Below are positions 42,103-51,019 of a DNA stretch of 64,000 nt, one piece after another. The notes under the pieces are model-generated. The model saw only the letters and a list, made by a program, of their open reading frames with translations, had not been told where the DNA came from and ran no database searches. Source of the DNA: Citricoccus alkalitolerans (GTDB lineage: Bacteria > Actinomycetota > Actinomycetes > Actinomycetales > Micrococcaceae); NCBI RefSeq assembly GCF_039528175.1, contig NZ_BAAALH010000002.1:1054001-1118000 (forward strand). Direction: 5' to 3'. Position 1 is the stretch's first letter. Every line of letters begins with the position of its first letter. A program made the position numbers and the translations under genes.

Positions 42103-43446
42103 GTGGACACTGCAGATTCCTCCGGCATGACCCCAGGGACCAGATCGAACCGCGTTTGGCCGCGGTTCCTGGTCATCGTGCTGTGCCTGGCCGGCCTGGT
42201 CATCACGCTGCAATTCGTTCAGGGTCTCCAGACCATCATCGGCCCCGTGTTCCTCGGACTGAACCTGGTGATCATCGCCTATCCGCTGCAGGCATGGCTC
42301 ATCAAGCGGGGCGTGCACCGCTTCATCGGCGCCTCGGTCACCGTGCTGATGGTCGTCGTCGTGCTGCTGGTGTTCATGGCGCTGATCCTGTGGTCGGCCT
42401 CCGAACTCGTGATGGCCCTGCCCGAGTACGGGCAGCAGTTCAACGAGATCTACAACAGCATGATCACCTGGATCGGCAGCTTCGGCGTCACCCCGGACAT
42501 GATGATCGAGCAGCTCGCCGGCCTCAACATGTCCACGGTGGTGTCGACGGCCACCGGGATCGTCACCGCGCTGCTCTCCAACGTCACCGCCATCCTGGGG
42601 CTGCTGGCCACCGTGATCATGGCCGTCTTCTTCCTGGCCATGGACTCCGTGGCCGTAGACCGCCGCATGGCCCTGCTCAACACCGCCAAGTACGAGCTCG
42701 GCGCCGCTCTCACCGCCTTCGCCTACGGGGTGCGCCGGTACTGGGTCGTCACCACGCTCTTCGGCTTGATCGTGGCCGGGCTGGACGTCGTGGCGCTGGC
42801 GATCATCGGGGTGCCCATGATCTGGGTCTGGGGTGTGCTGAGCTTCCTGACGAACTACATCCCCAACATTGGCTTCATCATCGGCATGATCCCACCGGCC
42901 CTGCTCGGGCTGGTCGAGGGCGGTTGGGGCGCGTTCTTCGCCGTGGTAGCCGCCTACTCGGTGCTGAACTTCGTCATTCAATCGATCATCCAGCCCAAGT
43001 TCACCGGCGATGCCGTGGGCGTGATCCCCACCGTCTCCTTCCTGTCCCTGCTGTTCTGGGCCTGGATCCTCGGGCCACTCGGCGCCATCCTGGCCCTGCC
43101 CGCCACGCTGCTGCTGAAGGCCATCATGATCGACGCGGATCCCCAGTCGCGATGGATCAACTCCTTCATCGCCTCTGACCTGAGAGGCATGGAGTCCCGG
43201 CACCGCAAGGCCCGGATCGCGACGGCGGCGACCGCGAGTGACGGGGGCGCACCCGGAACCGTCGGCGGCCTGGACGACGGGGCCAGTGGCGGAGACGGTG
43301 CCGGTGGCGACGGGACGGTTCCGGGCAAGCCGGGAGACCCAGGCGAGGGGGCCACCGTCGCCCTCGACTCCGACGGCCGGACCCGTGCGAGAGGCGACGC
43401 CGGAACAGCTGCTGGAACACCCGTGCGGACTGTGGAGGAGGGCTGA
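42103..43446 (+). CDS. AI-2E family transporter
   Basis: A 447-residue integral membrane protein of the AI-2E/PerM family with about eight hydrophobic segments. The family motif NYIPNIGFIIGMIPPALLGL and the following IQPKFTGDAVGVIPTVSFLSLLFW lie in the C-terminal half. The substrate is unsettled (efflux or Na+/H+ exchange in relatives). The last 95 residues are a Gly/Asp-rich cytoplasmic tail. GTG at 42103 is the favoured start; ATG 42127 is possible and the frame extends to 42031. Confidence 0.9.
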   Translation: MDTADSSGMTPGTRSNRVWPRFLVIVLCLAGLVITLQFVQGLQTIIGPVFLGLNLVIIAYPLQAWLIKRGVHRFIGASVTVLMVVVVLLVFMALILWSASELVMALPEYGQQFNEIYNSMITWIGSFGVTPDMMIEQLAGLNMSTVVSTATGIVTALLSNVTAILGLLATVIMAVFFLAMDSVAVDRRMALLNTAKYELGAALTAFAYGVRRYWVVTTLFGLIVAGLDVVALAIIGVPMIWVWGVLSFLTNYIPNIGFIIGMIPPALLGLVEGGWGAFFAVVAAYSVLNFVIQSIIQPKFTGDAVGVIPTVSFLSLLFWAWILGPLGAILALPATLLLKAIMIDADPQSRWINSFIASDLRGMESRHRKARIATAATASDGGAPGTVGGLDDGASGGDGAGGDGTVPGKPGDPGEGATVALDSDGRTRARGDAGTAAGTPVRTVEEG

Positions 43447-43477
43447 GGGTGTCCGTGGGGCGTGAAACGATGGAGGG

Positions 43478-46400
43478 ATGAGCAGTTCCCCCTCCTACCC
43501 CTATGTCGCCGACCAGGACATCGCCCGGTTGGTGGGCGCCCAGGCGGCCGAGCGCGGCAAGAAATACGCGCGCCAGGGAGTGGTCTCGGGGCTGCTGTGG
43601 GAGCCGACGGACGGCGGCTCCGGCCCGGACCGTGCCGGAGAATCGGCACCGAACTCCCCGCGCACGTTGTTCGGGCAGGTGCAGGGCAACGACCCGCTGC
43701 CGTACGACACGTTCGCGATCCTCGTGCCGGGCCGCGCCTCTTCGGAGTCCCTCCCGCGCCAATGGACTCCTCTGCGGGGCGGGTGCAGCTGCCCGGTCCG
43801 CAACGACTGCAAGCATGCCGCGGCCCTGCTCTATGCAGCCACGACGCTGGCGATCCGGGATCACCTGCGGCCGCCGGCTCCCGGGGCACCCCTGGCCGGA
43901 ATGTTCGATCCGAACGCGGCGCCGCCAGCCCAGGGATGGGGCGAGGTGGATCGCTTCACGGATGGCGACGGCGTCGGGAATAGTGCGGCAGCGCGCCGTG
44001 GCGGTGGAACCCAGACCGGCTCGGTGGCAGGTGATTGGCGGACCGTGCTCGGCGAGCTGACCGGGCAGGAGGCAGTCACCCACGCGGAGGAGCCGGTGGG
44101 GATCGGGGTGGAACTGCTGGCTGAGCCGCGCAACGAGATGCGCCGGCGCTGGGGCGCCAACGAGGCGTCGGTGGCGGACATCCAGGAAGGGGTCCCGCTG
44201 CACGTCCAATTGCGGCCGATGCGCCGGGGCACCCGGGACAACTGGATCAAGGGCGGACTGACCTGGAAGAAGTTCCAGTACGGCGGCCTGCGCCACCAGC
44301 TCCGCGGGGACCACGTGGACTTGCTCGGACAGCTCTACCGCCTCTACCTCGCCGAACGGCCGCACGCCTATGGAAACGATGAGACGCTGCGGCTGGACTC
44401 CCTGTCCGGGCCGGCGGCCTGGCAACTCCTGACGCGCGCGCGGGACCTGGGCGTGGAGTTCGTGGGCCAGGGCATCCTCAGTGAGGTGGCCTTCACCGGG
44501 CCGGCCACCGTGAGGCTGGACGTCAGGGGACCGGACGAGGGCCTGGAGGTGGCCCCGATCGTGGAATCCGCAGGACAGATCATCCCCGGGGCCCGGGCCG
44601 CGGGCACCGGGGGATTCGTGGCCACCGAGATCCTCGACGACGCCCCGCGCCATCTCGCGCCGGTGCGCCTGACGCTCGCGCAGGCGTCGGCAGCCATCCC
44701 CCGCCCCGTGCTGGAGCTGTTGCAGCAGCCGGAACCGTTGCGGATCCCGCCGGAGGAGTCGGAGGAGTTCTTCTACGACGTCTACCCGCGGCTGTCCCGC
44801 ATCATGGACGTGGACAGCGCAGACGGGACCGTGGAGTTCCCCGAGGTCCCGGCACCCGAGCTGTGGCTCGAGGTGGACCACCGGAAGAACCATGAGACCG
44901 CGCTGGAGTGGTACTGGCTGTACTGGGGCCCGCGCCGTGAGTTGCCCGTGGAACACCGGCGTCCACACACCCGCGGCGGCTGGTCCCCGACCGGATACTC
45001 CGGCCGTGCCCGTGGGGTGGACGTGGACCGGGATGTGGAACATGAGGACGCCGTGCTGGAAGCAGTCCGCGCGGCCGCCGAGGAAGCCACGGACGGCGTG
45101 GCCGTGCTGCCCGGAACCATCCGGAACACGCACCTGCACGGAGCTGACACCGCCCGGTTCGTCGAATATGTGCTGCCGACGCTCTCGAAGATGGACCACG
45201 TCAAGGTCATCGAACACGGCGAGCGTCCCGACTACCGCGAACTGACGGACGACCCCCAGGTGCGCGTCACCCAGGTCGAGGCGGCGAATCCACGGGACAA
45301 CGACTGGTTCGACCTCGGCTTCGAGATCACCGTCGGCGGCCAGCTCATCCCGTTCACCGCGGTCTTCAAGGCGCTGGCCCAGGGCAAGAAGACCCTGATG
45401 CTGAATGACGGCAGCTACTTCTCGCTCGACCACCCCGGGCTGAACCGCCTGCGCGAGCTCATCTCCGAGGCCGAGTCCATGGGCGAGTGGAAGTCTGACG
45501 CTCCGCGGATCAACAAGTATGACGTGGCGCTCTGGGAGGAGTTCGAGGACCTCGCGGACGAGTCCGAGGAGGCGGTCGCCTGGCGGGAGTCCGTGGGCGC
45601 CCTCAAAGACCTCGCGGAGATCCCGACGCCGGCCGTCCCCCCGGGCCTGCAGGCCACCTTGCGTCCGTACCAGTTGGAGGGGTTCGCGTGGCTGTCCTTC
45701 CTCTACGACCATCACCTCGGCGGGATCCTGGCTGACGACATGGGACTGGGCAAGACGATCCAGACCCTGGCGCTGATGGTCCGTGCGCGGCAGCTCGCGG
45801 CTGGTGCCCCTCCCTTCCTGGTGGTGGCCCCGTCATCCGTGCTGTCCGTGTGGAAGGACGAGGCCGCACGGTTCGCGCCGGAGTTGACCCTGCGCGTGCT
45901 CGAGACCACCACCGCCAAGCGGGGGACGAGCGTGGCCGACGAAGCGGCCGGAGCCGACGTCGTGATCACCAGCTACACCCTGTTGCGTCTGGACTCAGAG
46001 GAGTACACCGGGCTCGACTGGGACGGGCTGGTGCTGGACGAGGCCCAGTTCGTGAAGAATCGGGCGGCGAAGGCGCACCAGGCGGCCAAGGCCATCCGGG
46101 CGCCCTTCCGCCTGGCGATCACGGGCACGCCCATGGAGAACTCCCTGTCTGATCTGTGGGCGTTGCTCTCGCTGACGGCCTCGGGACTGTTCCCCTCGCC
46201 GACGGTGTTCCGCTCCGAGTACACCAAGCCGATCGAGCAGCCGGACTCCTCCGCGGACGGGCGGCGGTTCGCCGCGAAGCGCATGGCGCGGCTGCGGCGG
46301 CGGATCCGGCCGTTCATGCTCCGGCGCACCAAGGACCTCGTGGCCTCGGACCTGCCGCCGAAGCAGGAGCAGGTCAGCCACGTGGAGCTCGTGCCGAAGC

Positions 46401-47080
46401 ACCGCCGGCTCTACGACCAGGTGCTCCAGCGCGAACGGCGGAAGGTCCTGGGGCTGCTGGAGAACATGGAGGAGAACCGCTTCATCATCTTCAAGTCGCT
46501 GACCCTGCTGCGCATGCTGGCGCTGGATCCGGCGATCGTGGACGAGAAGTATGCTTCCGTTCCGTCCTCCAAGATGGAGGCACTCATGGGCCAGCTCGAG
46601 GAGATCGTCTCCGAAGGCCACCGAGTGATCATCTTCAGTCAGTTCACCTCCTTCCTGACGCGCGTGGGGGACGCCCTGGCGGATCGTGGGGTGGCCTTCG
46701 CGTACCTGGACGGATCCACGCGGAACCGCTCGAAGGTGATCGAGGGGTTCAAGGCGGGGACGGCTCCTGCCTTCCTCATCAGCCTCAAAGCCGGCGGCTT
46801 CGGCCTGACGCTGACCGAGGCCGACTACGTGTTCCTGCTGGACCCGTGGTGGAACCCTGCCACCGAGGCCCAGGCCGTGGACCGCGCCCACCGCATCGGC
46901 CAGGACCGGACCGTGATGGTCTACCGCATGGTGGCCGAAGGAACAATCGAGGAGAAGGTGCTGGCGTTGCAACAGAAGAAGGCGGCGCTGTTCTCCTCGC
47001 TGACCGACGGGGATGCTGCCTTCTCCTCCACCATCACCGCCGACGATGTCCGCGAGCTGTTCACCCCCGAAGACGACTGA
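43478..47080 (+). CDS. SWIM zinc-finger / Snf2-family ATPase
   Basis: A 1200-residue DNA translocase. A SWIM finger lies at about 103-115 (CSC-x5-C-x-H in GCSCPVRNDCKHAAAL). A large SNF2_assoc-type central region follows, then the Snf2 core: motif I DDMGLGKT near 755, DEAQ near 853, and the helicase C domain with LDPWWNPATEAQAVDRAHRIGQ near 1130. Such HepA-like proteins remodel nucleic-acid complexes, and in bacteria they occur in stress and defence settings. The ATG at 43478 is preceded by GGAGGG without spacing, so the exact start is uncertain. Confidence 0.92.
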   Translation: MSSSPSYPYVADQDIARLVGAQAAERGKKYARQGVVSGLLWEPTDGGSGPDRAGESAPNSPRTLFGQVQGNDPLPYDTFAILVPGRASSESLPRQWTPLRGGCSCPVRNDCKHAAALLYAATTLAIRDHLRPPAPGAPLAGMFDPNAAPPAQGWGEVDRFTDGDGVGNSAAARRGGGTQTGSVAGDWRTVLGELTGQEAVTHAEEPVGIGVELLAEPRNEMRRRWGANEASVADIQEGVPLHVQLRPMRRGTRDNWIKGGLTWKKFQYGGLRHQLRGDHVDLLGQLYRLYLAERPHAYGNDETLRLDSLSGPAAWQLLTRARDLGVEFVGQGILSEVAFTGPATVRLDVRGPDEGLEVAPIVESAGQIIPGARAAGTGGFVATEILDDAPRHLAPVRLTLAQASAAIPRPVLELLQQPEPLRIPPEESEEFFYDVYPRLSRIMDVDSADGTVEFPEVPAPELWLEVDHRKNHETALEWYWLYWGPRRELPVEHRRPHTRGGWSPTGYSGRARGVDVDRDVEHEDAVLEAVRAAAEEATDGVAVLPGTIRNTHLHGADTARFVEYVLPTLSKMDHVKVIEHGERPDYRELTDDPQVRVTQVEAANPRDNDWFDLGFEITVGGQLIPFTAVFKALAQGKKTLMLNDGSYFSLDHPGLNRLRELISEAESMGEWKSDAPRINKYDVALWEEFEDLADESEEAVAWRESVGALKDLAEIPTPAVPPGLQATLRPYQLEGFAWLSFLYDHHLGGILADDMGLGKTIQTLALMVRARQLAAGAPPFLVVAPSSVLSVWKDEAARFAPELTLRVLETTTAKRGTSVADEAAGADVVITSYTLLRLDSEEYTGLDWDGLVLDEAQFVKNRAAKAHQAAKAIRAPFRLAITGTPMENSLSDLWALLSLTASGLFPSPTVFRSEYTKPIEQPDSSADGRRFAAKRMARLRRRIRPFMLRRTKDLVASDLPPKQEQVSHVELVPKHRRLYDQVLQRERRKVLGLLENMEENRFIIFKSLTLLRMLALDPAIVDEKYASVPSSKMEALMGQLEEIVSEGHRVIIFSQFTSFLTRVGDALADRGVAFAYLDGSTRNRSKVIEGFKAGTAPAFLISLKAGGFGLTLTEADYVFLLDPWWNPATEAQAVDRAHRIGQDRTVMVYRMVAEGTIEEKVLALQQKKAALFSSLTDGDAAFSSTITADDVRELFTPEDD

Positions 47081-47121
47081 CACGCGGGGGCCCTGAGCCG
47101 GCGCCTGCTGTCACTGCCGTC

Positions 47122-47205
47122 GCTCGCGGTGTTACCTGCGTCGATTCCCGCCGATCGTGAGAATTTCCCATGATGATGACGGGGATTAATCGCTATCGTC
47201 GGGAA
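47122..47205 (+). repeat. Left inverted repeat of a nuclease cassette (about 84 bp)
   Basis: It contains gctcgcg, cctgc, tcgattcccg (47141-47150), gatcgtga (47153-47160) and a gggaa end at 47201-47205. The same order is found in reverse complement at 48484-48564. Over the inner 65 bp I count about 47 identities. The unit is itself a hairpin (ttcccgccgat against atcgtcgggaa). Confidence 0.75.
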
Positions 47206-47270
47206 TTTTCGGCGTTTCGGACGCGGTGTGGTTCGTTTCGACCAGTGGGTGGGTGGTCACGTCGCAGTCT

Positions 47271-48449
47271 TCAGCGCCGGGGGACGCCGGCACGCAGCAG
47301 TTTGGCTTCCAGTCGACGAGGTGACGTCAGGTCATCCCACATCCAGCGGACGAAGCGAATGCCTTCTTCCTGGATGCGTTCTGATCTCAACTTCTCGTCC
47401 AGGATCACCGGATCGACGTCGCGCCCCGAGTAGCTGTTGCCGCCGGCATACTTCCGCTTGCCGTCGAACTCACCGGCCAGCCGCAGTCCCTTCCACCAGA
47501 AGTCGAGGATTCCGAGGAGCTGGCCATCAGCGGACCGCACTTGATGCTGGAGCTCTGGCGGTTCGAAGCCAAGCCGGTCTATGACTACTCGGCTCCACGA
47601 TTCGCCGGGAGACGCTGACAGGGGCGAGGCGAAGGCGGTGATCTGACGAAGGCGGTGGGCGGCTTTCCGGCTGGAGCACCAGTTCGCCATGGAGGTGAGG
47701 TCCTGGATGGTCCATGGTCTGGCCACCACCGCCGGCATGTTGGCTGGCGAGTTCCTCAGTCCGCTCAATAGTGCGTCAGCCACCACGATCGCGTCTTCCC
47801 ACGGTAGCCGCGGCAAGGTGTCCGCCAGGCACAGCCGAAAGTCCTCGAGCACCAGCGAGGATCCTGGCAGGAGGAACTGTCGGAACGGATGTCTTTGCCC
47901 GGAGGACAAGCCACTCCACGCCCGTGGGACAGAAATCCTTCGCTCGTCGAAGAGCGGCCAGGTGGCGCCCTTCGGCTTCGTCCGCTTGATGGAGCCGGCC
48001 ACGCTGGCGCTGGAGGCCCGCAAGGTCAGGACTCCGGGCCTGTTGACGAGTGGCAACCCATACAGCAGGAGCGCCGTCTCCCGGCAGAAGACGGGGTCGG
48101 TCCGGCTGGTCAGGGCGAGAGCCGCCGCAGAGGCACAGAAGCGGTCATCGCGTGAAGCCTGGTTCCACTGCTCGGCCGGGGCGAAGACACCGGGGCGGAC
48201 TCTGATGAGGTCCCCGGACCTGGCCTTTCTGAACACCAGGCGTGCGTCGTCCGTCGGTGCACCGTCCTCGGTGGCTCGGCGCAGAGCGATGCCCCAAGCG
48301 GCGACGGCTTGCGGAGAGGTCGCCTCAAGTGGAAACCGGAGATCAGGGGCGAAGAGTTTGGTCGAGGCGGCCATCATGCCAGTCAGGACATCACGGGGGC
48401 GGGGTCCTGTGCGGTCAGCTGAAGGGCCGATGTGGACCATCGTGGGCAT
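47271..48449 (-). CDS. AbiEi-like winged-helix protein with C-terminal PD-(D/E)xK (VSR/DUF559-like) nuclease
   Basis: A 392-residue protein. The N-terminal 170 residues resemble the AbiEi family antitoxin fold, with ALRRATEDGAPTD, RSGDLIRVRPGVFAP and FCRETALLLYGLPL. The last 130 residues resemble a very-short-patch-repair/DUF559 nuclease: ILDFWWKGLRLAGEFDGKRKY gives the Asp and Glu-x-Asp/Lys metal site, ending EKLRSERIQEEGIRFVRW. No AbiEii toxin gene is adjacent, so it is solitary. It is bracketed by inverted repeats of about 80 bp. ATG 48449 is the longest start; ATG 48377 or 48374 is possible. Confidence 0.75.
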   Translation of the reverse strand: MPTMVHIGPSADRTGPRPRDVLTGMMAASTKLFAPDLRFPLEATSPQAVAAWGIALRRATEDGAPTDDARLVFRKARSGDLIRVRPGVFAPAEQWNQASRDDRFCASAAALALTSRTDPVFCRETALLLYGLPLVNRPGVLTLRASSASVAGSIKRTKPKGATWPLFDERRISVPRAWSGLSSGQRHPFRQFLLPGSSLVLEDFRLCLADTLPRLPWEDAIVVADALLSGLRNSPANMPAVVARPWTIQDLTSMANWCSSRKAAHRLRQITAFASPLSASPGESWSRVVIDRLGFEPPELQHQVRSADGQLLGILDFWWKGLRLAGEFDGKRKYAGGNSYSGRDVDPVILDEKLRSERIQEEGIRFVRWMWDDLTSPRRLEAKLLRAGVPRR

Positions 48450-48483
48450 CTCGCCGGCTGTGGAGGATCAGACGACGCAGCTT

Positions 48484-48564
48484 TTCCCGCTCATCGTGAA
48501 GAAGCCCGGTCATTCTGAGTGGGAATGTTCACGATCATCGGGAATCGAGATGCAGGACGCGAGC
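48484..48564 (-). repeat. Right inverted repeat of a nuclease cassette (about 81 bp)
   Basis: This is the reverse-complement match to 47122-47205: cgggaatcga (48539-48548), tcacgatc (48529-48536), gcagg (48552-48556) and cgcgagc (48558-48564). Internally ttcccgctcatcgtgaa pairs with ttcacgatcatcgggaa (14 of 17 positions), making a long hairpin 35 bp upstream of the nuclease start. Confidence 0.75.
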
Positions 48565-48662
48565 GGGCCGAGCGTGAGACGTGGAGGTTCAGCCGCCACA
48601 GCCGCCACAGACAGCGGAGACGTCACAGGCAGCAGAGACACCACTGCCGCCATCCGCCTGGT

Positions 48663-49769
48663 CTAGGCGGGCACCTTCCGGGACGGCTGCGGCAGGACGA
48701 CCTGGCGGATGCCGACGCCGCGTCGGTACAGCCGCTGTGCCGGGATGGGCACGACCGTGCGCCCCGGGTAGGCGGCGCGCAGCAGCTGGTGAGCGCCGTC
48801 GTCGTGCGGGTCCTCGAAGGAGGGGACCACCACGGCTCCGTTGACGGGCAGGACGTTGACATAGGACCAGGCGAGGGGGCCGCGGTCGTCCTGGCCGGCC
48901 AGGGGCGCGGTCAGGGTGGCCACGTTCAGGGGCCGGCCCCGGGCATCCGTCTCGTGCTGGAGGATGGACAGGGTGCGGGCGGAGACGGCGTGGTCCGGGT
49001 GGGCCGGGTTCTCCTGCCAGTGCAGCAGCAGCACGGTGGGGGAGGCGAAGGTGACCAGTTGGTCGATGTGCCCGCCCAGGCCGAACCGCCCCTGATTGCG
49101 GCTGAGACCGCCGGGCAGCCAGATGATCTTGCGGATATCCGTGTACCGCGTGAACTCAGCCTCGACGTGCTCGCGGGTCCATCCGCCGTTGCGTGCCGGG
49201 TCGAGCAGGACGGCTTCGGAGGCGATCAGGGTGCCCTCCCCGTCCGTGATGAAGGCACCACCCTCGTTGACCATGAGTGAGAGCTGGCGCCGGGCGTTGG
49301 TGAGGTCGGAGATGGTGCCGCCCACCACGTCGTCCAGGCGGTAGTCGAATCCGGGCCGGCGGCCGAAGCCGTTGAAGACCCAGTCGATCATGCCCAGCTG
49401 GCGCTGGCCCGTGGCTGGATCCACGTCACCTGTGGTGAAGGTCGGCCCGGTCAGGCCGAGGAAGGGGTTGTCCATGGCCAACGGCACGATGGGGAACATG
49501 GGATCCACGTACGTGTGCACGATCTGCCGGTCCGCCGGGTCCACCAACAGGGTCACGGGTACGTAGTCCATGACCGCATGCGCCACCCGGGTCCAGGCGC
49601 GGCGGGCTCCGGACAGCTCCCACGTGGAGGTGCCCATCTGCGCATAGTCGCGGGGGAAGGCCATCCACAGCCGTTCCTGCGGCTCGGTGTCCCCGGGCAG
49701 GTGCCACACCGCTGTTGACAGGTCCGTCGAGACCCCACCAAGCGGCAGTGCCTGCGGATCCTGGCGCAT
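48663..49769 (-). CDS. Agmatine deiminase family protein, catalytic Cys not visible
   Basis: A 368-residue protein of the PPAD/agmatine deiminase superfamily. Family landmarks are WMAFPRD, DNPFLG, NEGGAFITDGEGTLIASEAVLLDPARN and GHIDQLVTF (catalytic His region). At the C-terminus, where the family has GGxIHC-I-T-Q-Q-Q-P, this protein has GVGIRQVVLPQP, so the nucleophilic cysteine position appears to be Gln. It may be non-hydrolytic or act differently. The gene is monocistronic, next to the nuclease cassette. Confidence 0.85.
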   Translation of the reverse strand: MRQDPQALPLGGVSTDLSTAVWHLPGDTEPQERLWMAFPRDYAQMGTSTWELSGARRAWTRVAHAVMDYVPVTLLVDPADRQIVHTYVDPMFPIVPLAMDNPFLGLTGPTFTTGDVDPATGQRQLGMIDWVFNGFGRRPGFDYRLDDVVGGTISDLTNARRQLSLMVNEGGAFITDGEGTLIASEAVLLDPARNGGWTREHVEAEFTRYTDIRKIIWLPGGLSRNQGRFGLGGHIDQLVTFASPTVLLLHWQENPAHPDHAVSARTLSILQHETDARGRPLNVATLTAPLAGQDDRGPLAWSYVNVLPVNGAVVVPSFEDPHDDGAHQLLRAAYPGRTVVPIPAQRLYRRGVGIRQVVLPQPSRKVPA

Positions 49770-49916
49770 GGGTCCCTTTCGTCAGGTGCTTCACGGGGGT
49801 CGAGTGCGTCGGTCCTGACATGCGCAGGGCAGCGGACATCTGGTCACCGACTCCCCCATGCTATGCGAGTACGCAACCCCCGGGCCCGTTCCGCGCCGGT
49901 CGCGACCTGTTCGTTA

Positions 49917-50849
49917 TCAGCCGTTCCCGGCATCCAGCGGCTGCGCCGCATCCTCCAGGGCGGAACGGACGGCGACGACGGCCGGAGACCGAGCCGACGA
50001 GGACCGGATGGACGTGAAGACGGTGCGCAGCGGCTGCCCGGGCAGAGAGATCCGGCGCAGTCGTTGAGGGTGGTCCGCCAGGGTCAGACCGGGCAGCAGT
50101 GCCACCGCATTGCCGGACTCGACGAGCTTCACATGAGACTGCAGGTCTGCCGAGACGAAGCGGACGTCCGGCTCGTGACCGGCGGACCGAATCAGCTGCT
50201 CGGCCCAGTGTCGAGTGGCCGTGCCCCGTGGCTCCATAACCCAGGGCAGCGGCCGGTGCTGCAGAAGAGTGGCCAGTTCTTCCCCGATCGGCAGGGGCTG
50301 GCCGCCGATGGTGAGTGTGGCGGGCACGGCCAGTTGCAACTCGTCCTTCACTAACTGGCGGCGGTCCAACCCTGGCCAATGCGGTGCCGAATGTCCGGGA
50401 TACTGTTCAGCGACGACCACGTCGAAGTCCCGTGCCCACGTCTCATGCAGGGCGCGCTCCGGCTCGTACTGGACCATCTCCAGCCGCAGGGCGGGATGGC
50501 GCTCACGCAGCAGGGACAGGGCCGGCGGGATCAGGACGAGGGCTGCGGACTGGAACACCGCCAGGCGCACGCGCCCACTGATGGCGCCACCGGTCGAGAC
50601 CAGAGCCGTCTCGGCTTCCTCGAGGGCGCCGAGGATCGGCTCCACCCGTTCCACGAGGGCCATCGCCGCCTCCGTGAGCTGCACGTTCCTCCCGACCCGG
50701 CGCAACAACTCGGTCTTGGTCTCCCGCTCCAGCATGGACAACTGTTCGGAGACGGAGGAGGGGGCCAGGTTCGTGGCCCGGGCCACCGCGGAGATCGTGC
50801 CCCGGATGGACAGCTCGCGCAGCAGAACGAGACGGCGGACGTCCAGCAT
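49917..50849 (-). CDS. LysR family transcriptional regulator, probable putA regulator
   Basis: A 310-residue LysR regulator. The N-terminal helix-turn-helix (GTISAVARATNLAPSSVSEQLSMLERETKTELLRR, about 17-51) is followed by the two-lobed effector domain. It faces the putA gene across 170 bp containing a 19-bp palindrome. This arrangement suggests proline-dependent control, an inference from context. Confidence 0.92.
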   Translation of the reverse strand: MLDVRRLVLLRELSIRGTISAVARATNLAPSSVSEQLSMLERETKTELLRRVGRNVQLTEAAMALVERVEPILGALEEAETALVSTGGAISGRVRLAVFQSAALVLIPPALSLLRERHPALRLEMVQYEPERALHETWARDFDVVVAEQYPGHSAPHWPGLDRRQLVKDELQLAVPATLTIGGQPLPIGEELATLLQHRPLPWVMEPRGTATRHWAEQLIRSAGHEPDVRFVSADLQSHVKLVESGNAVALLPGLTLADHPQRLRRISLPGQPLRTVFTSIRSSSARSPAVVAVRSALEDAAQPLDAGNG

Positions 50850-50944
50850 GACTCAGGCCTTTCACGAGGGATCGGGTGGGGTGCGTGGGGATCGGGTGGA
50901 AGGACGGCGCAAGGGCCGAGGCCCCCCGGAACGCCACAGGAGAA

Positions 50945-50963
50945 TGTTCGGTTCAACCGAACA
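50945..50963. promoter_or_regulatory. 9-1-9 palindrome between lysR-type gene and putA
   Basis: tgttcggtt-c-aaccgaaca is perfect. It lies 95 bp upstream of the LysR start and 56 bp upstream of the putA start, the right place for the LysR activation site or a binding site for a general regulator. Confidence 0.75.
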
Positions 50964-51019
50964 ATACTCGGCGGAAACGTTCGCTAGTCACGCACAGTGT
51001 AAGGGAGAACAATGTCAGC

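Noticed and set aside
43166..45715. Open frame of 849 codons antisense to the Snf2 gene
   Set aside because: No recognisable domain; codon pattern follows the opposite strand, where SWIM and Snf2 motifs are intact.
47271..48449. Complete AbiE toxin-antitoxin pair
   Set aside because: Only the AbiEi-like half is present, fused to a nuclease; no nucleotidyltransferase toxin (AbiEii) gene is adjacent.
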